Shown here: positions 48,254-59,530 of the stretch, piece after piece
Layout: every line of letters begins with the position of its first letter
How positions within the stretch are numbered: position 1 is the first letter of the stretch
Assembly (NCBI GenBank): GCA_905331475.1
Contig: CAJNYU010002366.1
Location: 1 to 64,000 of the forward strand
Direction: 5' to 3'
Length of the DNA: 64,000 bases
Source of the DNA: Rotaria socialis
Taxonomy: Eukaryota > Rotifera > Eurotatoria > Philodinida > Philodinidae
Position numbers and translations under genes: made by a program
The notes under the pieces: generated by a model
What the model saw: the letters and a program-made list of their open reading frames with translations, nothing else
Databases searched by the model: none
What the model was told of the DNA's origin: nothing

Positions 48254-49359
48254 TCTATCTATATATATAAAGAAGAAAGTTTGTCTGTTTGTTCTTCATA
48301 TATTTCGACACAGTGCGAGCAAATGCAATGAAATTTTGCAGAGAATACCCTTTCGACCAGGAGAAGATCATAGGGTAGTTTTCAACCCCAAATTTTCACC
48401 TCAGGGGGGTGTTTGCGCCCGCCCACCCCCCGCACTCATTGTTAAATGTACTATAGTAAATGTCTTTTCCAGAGAATTTGCGCGCATGCTTGTTCTTCCA
48501 TAACTTGAGAGCAAAAGTATATAAAAACCTGAGCTTTTGCCATTCGGCACAAGACATTTTAGAATGCTCGAAAAAAACGAAGAGAATGCATAAGACGAAG
48601 AGAAACCGTATAGATGGAAATATCCATCGAATGAAGAAAGCAACAAGTGAGATGCAAATTCCACCCCGGCCAACACGGATCGCGATTCTAATGAGTCTGT
48701 TCGCTATGTATTTAGTCGTCGTGAGAGATAGCGTCACGGAAATATCCGTGTCAGTTCCTTGAGTGCAAAAGAAAGTCGACAGGCTGATCGGAGTGAGAGG
48801 GAAGGCGTGCGTGAAATTTCATCCAAGTCGTAGGAGATCGCGATTTTACTCACTTTATAATCAAATGACGCAGTTCAATGCAAATTCGAGAGTGATCGTG
48901 TCCAGGGCGGATGTGAGTGAATATGTCAGCTTGAGCTCGGTGAGAAGAGTCCTGCTGAAGATGCCTAATGCACGGCGGCAAAAGCTGTGTGAAAGACACA
49001 TCACGCACGGTGGGGAAAGATTTGTAGCAGAGGTTGCAGCTACGGTGAGGGTGGTGTCCTGTGGAAGAGGTATCACGTACGACAAGAAGAGTTCTGTGGA
49101 AAACGCCTAACGCTCAGCGGGAACAATCCTCTTATAAATGCCTGAGGCATGTAGGTAAAAGTTCTGCCCAAGGAGTTTCAGGCGTGATGGGAAAAGTCCT
49201 GTGAAAAAGGCCTGACGCACGACAGGAAAAGTTCTGTTGCAGAAAGTTCACCCACAGCGGGAGCAGTCCTGTGGAAGACGTGTCATGCACAGCAGGAAAA
49301 GTCAGATGGAAGATGCAAAACTTTAACTATATTCCCTTTTCATCGGGTACCTCCGCTAG
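48254..49359 (+). mobile_element. Helitron-like element, copy 2
   Basis: It starts TCTATCTATATATATAAAG (its first bases lie in the MITE target duplication) and ends at 49356-49359 in ctag followed by T, preceded by a short cgggtacctccg segment. A TC start, CTAG end and insertion between A and T are Helitron characters. No Rep/helicase gene is inside, so it would be non-autonomous. The 3' hairpin is weak. It carries an internal tandem array (48948-49310). Confidence 0.5.
48948..49310 (+). repeat. Degenerate 35-36-bp minisatellite
   Basis: About ten tandem units can be aligned, each opening with variants of agtcctgtggaa, with a cctgacgcac-like centre and closing in a caggaaa or cgggaaa-like end. 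Clear units start near 48948, 49089, 49194, 49229 and 49264. No unique spacers separate the units, so this is not CRISPR-like. Confidence 0.75.
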
Positions 49360-50809
49360 TTTATTATAAATTTAAATGTCGCACCCCTATTTCCTATGAT
49401 CAAAAAATATATTTTTGCAAGAATCTTTTTCGTTTTCTCTTCAATAGAGCATTTCTTACTTCTAGAATATTTTTTCACTTATAATTATAATGGAGCAATA
49501 GAAATATATATTGGAATGAGGAATAATTCTCGTTTAAATAAAGTATAGTGAAATATTATATGTAATTCTATACAAAAATGATTCCATCGCAAAAACACGT
49601 AGCACAGTATAAATTCTGATTCTGAAAATGGCATATGTAAACTCAACCTTCTAGCAACGCGTTGAAGCAGTTATTTTTCTATAGTCAATAAATGATTCAA
49701 AGAACGCGAAATCCTATAGTCTCTTATCAATAACATTATCATATTGCGAACTGATGCATACAATTGAGTTAAGCTGAACAAAGACGTTATATCTATATTA
49801 TGAATGGTATGATACAACGAGATATATTATTTGTCTGCTCTAACAATGCTGAAGTCCATCATTCATGAAAAAATATATATGCATTATTGGTATATGTTCA
49901 TTAGATTAAAATATATTGGAAAACTCCACCTGAGCAAAGAAACAAGTGAAGATTGGTACAGTGATCACTTATATATGTTTTTGATTTTTTCTTGTCAATT
50001 GTAAATAAAAATAATGTAGTTTTTCTCTTTTTAGTTGCTCATTTAATATTATAAAATTGTTCAAATTAAGTTTTCTTATTGCTCGATAGTTATACTGCTA
50101 AATCATATTTATCTTATTGTTCATTCCAAAAATTTTATCGCTGACATAAAATACAAGCCAATATCTTTTATTATACTTTACAAATTATTCTGTGCCATTA
50201 GCAGGAATATTAACTAGAAGAGAAAACGTATAAGAATAAAATGAGATCTTTCTCGAGTATAGCTAGTATATGAAATAATTTCGAAAGTATCGAGCAAAAT
50301 TCTTTGAATGGATTGTTCTCTCTCTCAAGCGTATTTAAATGCTATATTTTTGTAGAAAATCAAACTTAAAATAATTACATATCTAGTTAACCCAAGCAGA
50401 CATTAAAAAGTCATTCAATCGGAGTTTCAAGTGATGAATTATATTTCTTTCTTTTGAGTGGGTGTATCGCGAGATAATTAATCGAAATTCTTGTAAGTAG
50501 TACACAACCATAAATACTAATGAAAGAATGTTTTGGACGATACCAAGTTGTAATTAATAATTTATTCAATCATGAGTTTACAATAAAACAAGATAGCAAT
50601 ATTGCACTGCTAATAATATGTGCGTATGTTTCTCAATACAAGCCAAGTCTAACACTATTTACATACTAATAAACTATTTCTTCGAACAACTCAAATTTTA
50701 ACTACTCTCTGACTTAGAGTACTGCCCTATCCCCCTCCCAATATATCGTGAGCTTATATACTAGAGAGAGACAGAGTTGTTCAGTGCGCGCCTATCTCAG
50801 GTCGATCAA
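49360..50809. other. Gene-free AT-rich interval
   Basis: No coding, RNA or mobile feature is supported over these 1.45 kb. Confidence 0.5.
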
Positions 50810-51110
50810 AACGGACCACCGTAAGCCGGCGTAACATTACCGTAAACAGTCGTTTTTGCATCGTATTCCGTTGTACAACGGCCGTTTCAAGCCGTATTAA
50901 GGCGTTTTAACGGGGGGCAGTATTACGGCAGTACACGGACACCGTACATCAGCCGTAAAACCTCGTAAAGCCGGCGTAATATTATCGTATTCTATAGAAT
51001 ATACGGTCGTATTACTGCCCCTGCTATACGGGGAAAATACGGCACGTAAAACGGGTCGTATTTGTATCCTATACGACCGTTTCCTGATCGTTTTCTTCGA
51101 CCGGAAATGT
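50810..51110. repeat. CGTA/TACG-rich block with internal repeats
   Basis: In contrast to the AT-rich surroundings, this 300-bp block is dense in cgta and tacg words. It contains a near-duplicate (gtaagccggcgtaacattacc near 50822 in part, and gtaaagccggcgtaatatta near 50966) and an imperfect inverted repeat (gggcagtattacg near 50925; cgtattactgccc near 51007). There is no good reading frame. Confidence 0.65.
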
Positions 51111-51580
51111 GTTAATGTCATATACACAAGGATGCACACTTAATTACATCACTGCGATATGTTTATTGACTCCTCTATGATTTATAGACTAAGTGGAGGT
51201 CCGACGGTTTCTATAACCACCTATTAAATCTAGTCCTTCATGAGTGATGTACTTCTTGGCACAGATATATTATCGAGTAGTATTTTTATCTTTAAACTTG
51301 AGTATCAGATTTTGCTTCTTTTGCTACGAAGGAAATATTTTTCAATCGCTAAATTATTTTTCATTAGAATTTTTTTTTGGTTCTCTTAAATTCAAGTAAT
51401 TAGAACATTTCCTATTTAGAAAATCGCATATTTCTTACTTCTATGTCCTAGAATATCTTTCATTAAATTCTATATAAATTATTCTGTGGCATTAGCAAGG
51501 ATATTAACTAGCAGAGAAAACGTAAGAATCAAAGGAGATCTCTCTCTGCGAGGTGTGAGTGTAGATTAAAGAAAACTCGG

Positions 51581-51593
51581 ACCCACACCCACA
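51581..51593 (-). repeat. Interstitial telomere-like tract
   Basis: The bases acccacacccaca are two C-strand units of the TGTGGG telomere repeat, just outside the orphan Ig exon. Confidence 0.6.
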
Positions 51594-51650
51594 GGGGTGA
51601 TTCTACAATGAAATATGTGCTTAAGAGCAAGAAAAGTCAAAGCGACGTAC

Positions 51651-52235
51651 TCGAAACAGTGATTTTGCATCTGTTGGATTGCAGTGATCCACCAATATTG
51701 GAAATCGTGGCTGAATATTCGCCTTCATCTTCTGGTTGTAAATTTACGATTTCCAGTGTGTATATATAATCATCATATTGGTTCTGTGTTGTTTCGTGAA
51801 TACGATCAATTGGTTTGATTTTATTATTTCCTTTCATCCACACAATGCCTGGTTTAGGTGTTCCAATTGCGGTAATCCTGAGTGTCATGGTTTCCGCTTT
51901 TATAATTTGCAATGAACCACTGAGATTAACTATGATCACGGGTTTGATGATGATGGACAGTGTGGTTCTGGCTTCAGCTTCGCCCGCAGAATTCGTTGCC
52001 ACAGCAGTATAGATTCCTTGATCGGCGCGTTCAGCTTGACGAATCGATAGTGTCGATGTTCCATCTTCAGTATCAGCTATTTTAAAGCGGCCATTGGTTG
52101 GAAGTGGTTTATTATTGAAGAGCCATTTTACTCCTGGTTTACCGATGCCACTGAACTTCCATGAGAGTTGAGTATCTTGACCGATAACACATGATTGATC
52201 GTTAACTGGTTCCTGAGCTTCCACTTTGGGTTGAA
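51651..52235 (-). pseudogene. Orphan titin-like exon with two I-set Ig domains
   Basis: A 585-bp open exon has an acceptor (polypyrimidine-AG) before 52235 and a donor at 51650, both in phase 1, and encodes 195 residues. Two immunoglobulin I-set domains are clear: W-K-F/V-K-W-L-F-N cores with A-D-Q-G-I-Y-T-A-V-A-T-N-S-A-G-E-A in the first, and G-I-V-W-M-K-G with P-E-D-E-G-E-Y-S-A-T in the second. The V-N-D/G-E linkers match titin, twitchin or projectin-type muscle giants. No other exon of such a gene is visible for kilobases on either side, where repeats dominate. It is either a duplicated or relocated exon fragment or part of a gene with very long introns; the first is preferred. Confidence 0.7.
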
Positions 52236-52266
52236 CTAAAAAAAACTAAAAGAATCACTTAGTCGT

Positions 52267-52790
52267 TCATGTTGTACGCAAGAGATTATGGGAGCACTGG
52301 CCTTCTACGTTGGGGTGTGGGCAAGGGGGAAAAGGGGATCCTATTGGATACCAGGATTCATGGGGATCCAGCAGGATCCAAAAAGCCTGATCGGGAAAAG
52401 GAGGAATTGTCGTAAGAGTTTCGTGTAAGAAGCATGAGTGAACTGGCGACCCAGGACAATGATTCCTGAAGCAGTATTCCGTGAATTTCCGGCGAAACCT
52501 GCAAGAAACTCGCTGTTTCCGATCGGAACCCACCGGGAATTGTCTGGAATTCGATGCAGGAATCCAGAAACCGTATCCGGCTACCAGTTTTGGCAGGTTA
52601 CTATTGATTCCGGCCGGAACCGGATAAATCCGGCCACCGGATCCTTCACCGGAATACTGCTTCCATGAAATCTCCGGAATACCACAGAACCGGCCGTTTC
52701 CGGGACCGGAATGTTCGACCTGGGAAGATTGACATTTTAGTGAATTCCGATGAATCTTGCTAGGTTCCAATGAGTTTTTCGACACTTAAA
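52267..52790. repeat. Block of ccggaa/ggatcc-type short repeats
   Basis: The block is GC-richer than its surroundings and filled with words such as aatccgg, ccggaac, ggaattc, ggatcc in both orientations. Similar themes occur at 840-935, 1795-2145, 55960-56130 and 60655-60740. It begins with a ggggtgtggg tract (52313-52322). An open frame through it has repetitive, uninformative composition and is not called as a gene. Confidence 0.55.
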
Positions 52791-53015
52791 AATCAGGTAG
52801 GATGCAACATAGGAGTGTACCGCTTACGCGCACGACCACGAGCTTGAGCGGTATATTCTTAATTATTATTACTTGTATTATTTATTACTAGCAATAAAAT
52901 TTAAAAAAATTGAAACTAATAAAAGCAACAACTGATAAGTAATAAAGAGTAATAATTATTACCGTAATAAATACAGACCCAAAGATAGTAATTAAAAAGT
53001 TTTATTATCTGTCTA

Positions 53016-53400
53016 GGAGGATTTCGTATAGCTACTTGCGACCCACCGAGAGATCGTATTAGAAGCTTCCGGAATCAGATCAGAACTGGCCCCTATAGCT
53101 ATTAGGAACCTACCTACAGGTGATACTCAGAACGTTTTAAGAATCACATAAGGGTAATACTTAGAAGTGTTTTGAGCCTGGTCAAAGGTGATACTTAGAA
53201 GTTCTAAGAACTCAGTCAGAGGGAGTAGTCAGAAGTTTTAGGATCTGCCCATGGGTGGTCTCTTTAGCTATTTGGGATATACTTACAGGTGATACCTAGA
53301 ACTTTTAAGAAACTACCAAGGGCTAGCCCTGTATCTTTCTGGCCTACCCCAGGATGGTAATTAGAACTATGTGAAAACTTCCAAGGGCTGATCTGTGCAA
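53016..53400 (+). repeat. Degenerate ~34-bp minisatellite
   Basis: About eleven units of 32-36 bp can be aligned, typified by ggtgatacttagaagttcta with a variable tail ending caag. Good units start near 53119, 53153, 53187 and 53288. Weaker related units appear at about 53728-53920. Its length is close to that of the array at 48.9 kb, but the sequence differs. Confidence 0.7.
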
Positions 53401-55076
53401 CATTTTAGTACATATATAGCGGCATCTCTTGTATTCTTTTATGCAGTGTGGGAGGGGATTCTTATAACTTATTCAGTCGTAACTAGGGATGAACCGAGAC
53501 CAACACTCGTCAATACTGGAATCGAGGCTAACCGCTAACCGCTAACGAGAGCGAGACCAAAACCTCGACCGCAACGACTGAGACGGAGATGGGAAGTCTC
53601 GGTCTCGGCACAACCCTATTTGTAACTATTGGCAGTTTCTATAACTTTTTCAATCCTCTATAAGCATCGTCGTTTTAACATGTCACTCTGTCCAGCAGTG
53701 ATATCTTCAAATTTGAAGTACTGTCCTTAGCGGTCCCGAAAAATTCATAAGGGCAACCCTTAAGTAGATCCAACATGGCTAAAGTAACCGTCCCAGTGTA
53801 AATCCACAAAATTTACGGGAACTACCTCCAGGTAGGATGCAAAAAGTCACAGGCATCACATCTAGATATGACCTAAGAAATTGAAGGGATTAGCCTTAGT
53901 TACGGCCCAAATAATACTAGTGATTGAATGTAGGCAATCTAGCGATTGTGGAGAAATCAGTGACTAGAACTGTTTCAGCAGTTTTTTCTTTCATTTGATC
54001 TGAACTATGATCTGAGAGCTGTTGTAGTCCTAGTGGTGAAAAAGTAGAAATATATCGATAAATAGAAGTAATTCAACCATCAAGTTCTTTATTGCTTTAT
54101 TTCTTCCTTATTACTTTATTCATTTTCCTGTCTTTTAGTTAGTACCATTAATTCGAAATAACAGTTATTACTTATTACCGGTAATAGTAATGTGCTAACT
54201 CTACTAGACATATATAATAAGATCCTAGCATTGCTCTTTGGAAGTTTTCGGTGGTAAGATGAGCTAGTTTAAGAAACAAATATTCGGAAACTATGATCTT
54301 CCAAACTTTAATGAGCTTATTCTATCGCTTATTGCGGATTCATCGAGTAACAAGTATTTACATACATCGATTGAATATATTAGATAAGAAACTGCATGAA
54401 ATACTAATTATAATGTATTTTTATACGAATATAGCTAAAGTGGGTGCATTATTACTGATTTCTTCCATATTCTATTTAGAAAAAAAAACTCTCACGCTTA
54501 TCAGCGTTCGTGACCATCAGCTGCACACTCCTAATCCAGCAGGATCCATCGTTTTTACATTGTTTGAAGATTGCTGTAGAGCGAACCAGTTTTTGGTGCA
54601 CTGTAGTAGACGCCGACGTATGTAGTAGATTGAAGTATAAATTTCCGTACACTTCAGTCAATCTATTGTGCAATTTAATACCCTTTATTAGGAGCAACAG
54701 GATCCGCTTTTCTCACCCTTGAGTTAGTTGATTATAACTAGAGTTGAATATTATAACTCGAGTTATAACTAGGTCAATTTTAACCCACACAGTGATTCAA
54801 TATCATATAGTTGTAAAAAAAAATCATTTACTCAAACTTGCCTATGTAAATGATGAATAAATAGTATTCATGCATAATCTTTCGGATTACTTTCGTATCA
54901 AATGAGCTAGAACAGCTAAGGCCTTTTTGTTTCAGATTTCTTACTTTTGGAATTTTTTCTAGAACAACGCTAGCTATTTTGAAAATGTGTAACAAGCATA
55001 TATTTCACATTCTATTATTTCATCAGTTTTTATTGAAGCATATACTGAAAAGAGCACAGGCGGCACAAGCTCAAGT
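53401..55076. other. Gene-free accessory DNA
   Basis: No gene is supported. Visible are three tandem gctaacc units near 53530 with gagacc/gagtctcgg words, weak 34-bp minisatellite relatives near 53.73-53.92 kb, and an 18-bp palindrome ttataactcgagttataa at 54751-54768. Confidence 0.5.
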
Positions 55077-55094
55077 CTCTAGGGGAAGTAATAC

Positions 55095-55140
55095 GGTGTG
55101 GGTGTGGGCTAAGAAAAAAATTACATCCACACCCACACCC
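55095..55140. repeat. Two telomere-like tracts in inverted orientation
   Basis: The 14 bases ggtgtgggtgtggg (55095-55108) face ccacacccacaccc (55127-55140) across an 18-base spacer. Both arms are TGTGGG-type units, so the pair could fold into a hairpin or represent a head-to-head junction. Confidence 0.65.
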
Positions 55141-55426
55141 TTGCTCTAACCATTCTCTAGATACACTTGCTTAAAGCTGAAAAATGCCTGTGCGTTACCT
55201 TCGTTTCGACTGGGCTGTTTTTTCCCTTTTCCATTGCACATGCAAGAACCCATTCGATTAGTGCGAGCCTGTTTGGAACTGTGTGTGTCTAAACAAAAAT
55301 ATATTTATTGGTGGTTCGTATTTACCTGACACAAAATGAAGTGCCCGCCTTTTTTGCATAGGCTATATCCCTCCACCCACCCTGTGGTTGTGGCTGTTGT
55401 GGCTGTTGTGTGCTAACCTTCTCAGC

Positions 55427-55454
55427 ACTCACACTCACACCCACACCCACATCC
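55427..55454 (-). repeat. Interstitial telomere-like tract
   Basis: The tract reads cactcacactcac then acccacacccacatcc, the C strand of degenerate TGTGGG units. Just before it, 55381-55412 is a looser gtggttgtggctgttgtgg run of related composition. Confidence 0.6.
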
Positions 55455-56185
55455 TTTTGTCAATAAAAATATTAATATGTACTATATTACTGCAACAAAA
55501 ACGCGCTATTTGATTTAGAATACAGAAAATAGATTCAAAATTTCTACTTTAAAGCCATCAAGGAGCTGCTTATTCATGTATTTCATTTCGCATACTCACC
55601 TTAACGTTCGTTGTATTTGCTTTAAAAAAAGTAGTCCGTTACTCTGTCAACAACTTTATATATGTGCTACCATACAGAACACACGAGTCGCTCTTTCGCG
55701 GGGAAAAATGCCACGACAGAATTGTCAACTTTACTTTTTCCCCTGCATTATATGCATTTTTTCCCTCGCTCTCTTTCCACCCTTAAAAGACTTTTGGGTG
55801 ATGCTTCAACAGAGTTTTGTTTATAGAGCATGCCAAAAAAGTGCTGTTGTTGCTGATTCAAGCAATATAAAATCAATCAGAAGGCTGTCGTAATGACTGC
55901 TGATCCGAAAGATGTACGTCTTTCTTACTTTCAAACAAGTAGGGGTGGGTGTTAGTGGGGATGCGCTGAATTCCGTTCAATTTCTGTTGTAGCTAATTCC
56001 AGGAATTCTGTACTGGAATTGCATTTGTCACCGAACAGTAACTGATAATAATGGTCCATTAATCACTGAATTCCGAGGAGTAGGTGGGAATTTGTTTCGG
56101 CTCTTCCGGAATGATAGGTATCACATATCCGAAATATCGGGCATGCGGGAGATGCCAAGGGAGACGCCGATATCGGCATAACCAG
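55455..56185. other. Gene-free interval
   Basis: No gene is supported. Words of the ggaattcc type recur at 55960-56130, and the stretch abuts the first 15-bp repeat of the transposon described next. Confidence 0.4.
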
Positions 56186-59057
56186 CGTTACGGAATTTCA
56201 GTTTTTTTACTTCATAAGATTCGTATCGTCTCAATGACATACGTAAATTATTTGAAATCGCTACCATAGATGGAGACTGTTGGGAACTACTACCGATATA
56301 AATGTCATTCATTGTTCTTTAACCAATGGGCAGTAATTGGAAAAAATATCGATCGTTACGGAATTTCAAAAATGGAAGCTTATTTATAGGTAGAGTGAGA
56401 GTTTAGCGTTTTGCTACGAAACTAAGCTACAAAAGAATAAGCGTTCTATATAAAAGATGTTCAGCTTCGACTAAGGTTTAAGAGCATCAGCTTATATTCT
56501 TCAAATGTACAGTGTTATGGAATAGAAAAAGTAAAAATACTTCGTTACGGAATTTCATCTTTTTTTTGGCATTTCTTTGGAGAAGGTTTGTGAACCCACT
56601 ATTTGGCATTGTCGAAACAAAAAGCATCAATTTTTAGATTTATGCTAAGTAGAGAGACGTCGCTGTTTGTTCAATCAATTTAGTTTTATTTTCACAACAA
56701 AGTAACAATGAAATAAAATAATAACTACGACAGGAAATTTCACGTGTGAAGCATAGGCATAAAAACAAGAAAAACCATTAAAAGTGAATAACTGTTTTTT
56801 CAGTACTGTTTGAGTAGACTTTACACTCAATTTCATTAGTTTTTAACACAGTTATCGAGTGAAGTTTTTGAATATTAGGAATGGCCTTGACATTTTCAAA
56901 TAAAAATTTAAGATTTTCAGCAGCATCTTCAATGTCAGTTGTCAATAATTCTTCAATAATAATAGGTGTGTCTCTTGCTTGAATCAAACGTGTAAAATCA
57001 GCAGCATTTGTACATCGTTTTCCTGACATTACATCTTGATAGATCCTTCTTTTCACGCTTCCACCAATTCCATCTACGACACTAGGAAAGCTTACTAAGC
57101 GCTGACAATTACTATTCTCGCTGCACTTTCTTTCTCAGCACGATTCATGACTAATCGATTATCATATTAAACAATTTCCTTTTTGAAATATTACACTTGT
57201 TCATCATACTCTATCGAAATACCACTAACCTTTCCCATGACTGCTTGCAAAGAAATTCCATGATAAACTTATTTTAAATTTATCGGCTAAAATTGAGAGA
57301 TTTTTAAATAAAAACCTCTGTTTGAACTGGCTTGCACTACCATCACTGAATATAATCAATTCTTCTATCGATGGTATCAATATTTTCATACGTGTAAGAA
57401 TACGTTCGAGACATGTAGCAACTGTATATTTGTTGTGTGCTACATTGTTTGATACAATAACAAGGGGATAAGTTGAACCGTTACCCCATACGTAAGCGGT
57501 GAATAACGATAGTTGTTTTCTTGACCAGTGTGCACTTTGAATTTCGTTCTGTTCAATAATTGCATAGTTCTCGGAGTAGTCAACTTGAATAAGACATTTT
57601 TTTATTAGTAGTATTAGATTTAATCGTTTCGAAAAATGATGACTGTTGCCTTTTTATAAAAACATGAAATAAAAATTGTTCGACTTTGTTAGATAAAATT
57701 TTGACGCATTCCACAACCGGTCCTTCATAATCAACTTTCACAGCTCTTCCTTGCTGTGATGTCGACCACAATGCCCATTTGATTAATGATGTTGGGTTAA
57801 TTATTTTATTTTCGATTTCATTTTTAAACTTATCAACACAAATACTACAATTACTGAACATACAGTTCTGATTTTGATCATTGCAAACAATCAATTTTAA
57901 GAATGAATTTAAATCAATTGTATCCAATCCTTGTACATGTTTGTTTAATGACTTTATAAGCAATGCTATATTTTCATGGTAATTACATATACACATATTG
58001 TGTGGAATTGATGATTTATATAAAATGTAATCAGGTCTTAAATCTTGAAAACTTGATAAGCTGATTATTGCGTTTGGATTTTCTTGGATGAATAATTCAT
58101 ACAATTCACGTAGTGTAAATAATAAATACTTTTTTTGCATTTTTTTTCTAAGACCGTTTTCTTTAATTGTAATTGAATCTCTTTTTCCCGGTGCTTGATA
58201 GCTTATGTCATCCCGACGATAAAATTCATAAACTTTATTCTTTACTGTTGTTGGTAAGGCTTGATAATCACGTTCTTGTTTCTTTTGTATTTTGAGAATT
58301 TTTAAGTCTTCAGCAACTTTTGTAATTAATTCAATTTGTCTTTTTTTATTTACAGGTAATACGTTCATAATCTTTTTCAATGCTTTCGATTTTGTTTGCT
58401 TCGTTGAAAAGGATGATGCTTGTACTGTTGAGCAATCAGAAGCGTTCTGTTTCTTTGCGCGAAACTTTTGCAGATTGATTTTTTGACGTAGTCGTAGTGC
58501 TGTCATTTCAGATAAAGTCATTTTTAAACGTGCTAATCGTTTCCGTTTTCGATCTTTTTGCTTCATAATCTCGCTCAATTCTGCATTCTTATTCTTTTTC
58601 TCTCGACAACGTTGAGCTCTTTGTGCACCAGAAAGAGCCATTTAACGAAAAAGATTATTTACTATGAGAATTAGAAATGTTCAATCTAAAATTTTACTAA
58701 TAAACATATTTCTAGAAAATATCGCTCCTCTGACTTCGAAAAAATAAAATACTATATTAAAAAATTCTTTATACCAATCATAAATTCATGCTCTGAAGTA
58801 ATGTGAGTAAATGTTTTTATCATAAAGTTAAGAAATATAAATTCATGCAAACATATGATAAACAAGTTTTTAACTGTTGAAATTCCGTAACGGAGTATCT
58901 TTTAGAAAAGTACACAAAAACAAAAGCAAAGTTGGCGAAAAACTAATGCATTTAGCAGGCCTTTTTAACAGGTACCAGACTGTGAAAGTTCTAAAATATT
59001 AACTTCTATTGTGTTCAAATGCGACATATTATGCACTGTTTTCGTTACGGAATTTCA
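56186..59057 (-). mobile_element. DNA transposon with 15-bp repeats at both ends
   Basis: Five exact copies of cgttacggaatttca flank one long minus-strand gene: 56186-56200, 56354-56368, 56543-56557, 58878-58892 (inverted) and 59043-59057. None occurs inside the gene. Such subterminal repeats are typical transposase-binding sites. The true termini and target duplication could not be fixed. The element is about 2.9 kb if the outermost copies mark its ends. Confidence 0.65.
56778..58641 (-). pseudogene. Transposon-encoded DDE-like protein, frameshifted
   Basis: The intact first part, 58641 to 57580, begins with a basic region (Q-R-C-R-E-K-K-N-K), then F-Y-R-R-D-D-I-S-Y-Q-A-P-G-K-R-D, F-Q-D-L-R-P and a cluster of Cys/His pairs (C-I-C-N-Y-H, C-N-D-Q-N-Q-N-C, C-S-I-C). 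It closes after a run of seven A's (57597-57603 on the minus strand), while the next frame continues the family: I-Q-V-D-Y-S-E-N-Y, I-F-S-D-G-S-A-S-Q-F-K, W-N-F-F-A-S-S-H-G-K, then after a probable 156-bp intron (57229-57074) D-G-I-G-G-S-V-K-R and onward to 56778. The three acidic sites fit an RNase H-like DDD/E triad. I recall similar uncharacterised proteins in cnidarians and other invertebrates. One homopolymer shift is the only obvious lesion, so an assembly error is possible. Confidence 0.65.
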
Positions 59058-59530
59058 TGACAAATGAAGACAGTTTAAAAACGTCTTCAAAATCTATAGG
59101 ATAATTGAAATATTTTGTGAAGCTTATATTTTGAGAGAACATGTCAAGTTACATCAACGGTTGTCAAATTTGAACCCATCAATTAGTTTTATCACTACGT
59201 AAGAGCGATCAACTTAGAGTGACCAATCCGTTTGTTTTATTAACATTTCATTGGATAAGAGAATAACGTTAGCACTAGATCATAATCGAGTAATCAGAGA
59301 CTGGCGACATCTGTTCTATAGCTTATCGTTAGTGCTCTTTTCAATGGTATATTCAGTTTTGCTGACTTTTGAAATCGAACCTTCCTCATGCGAGGGTGAC
59401 CGCTGGCTGGTTATGCCGATATACAAAAGTATAACTAACACATAATACAAGTACTATGCTTATGGAAAATTATTTAAGCGCATTCTGCGTCTCATGCAGA
59501 GACGCCGCATCTCTGGCACCCCCATATCCA

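Noticed and set aside
48763..49110. 115-residue open frame in the minisatellite
   Set aside because: The frame is kept open partly by the repeat unit and has no conserved motif.
48948..49310. Possible CRISPR-like array
   Set aside because: Units are contiguous and degenerate with no unique spacers, and the genome is eukaryotic.
52267..52785. 172-residue open frame on the minus strand
   Set aside because: Its composition follows the ccggaa/ggatcc repeats and no domain is visible; the opposite strand is open for the same reason.
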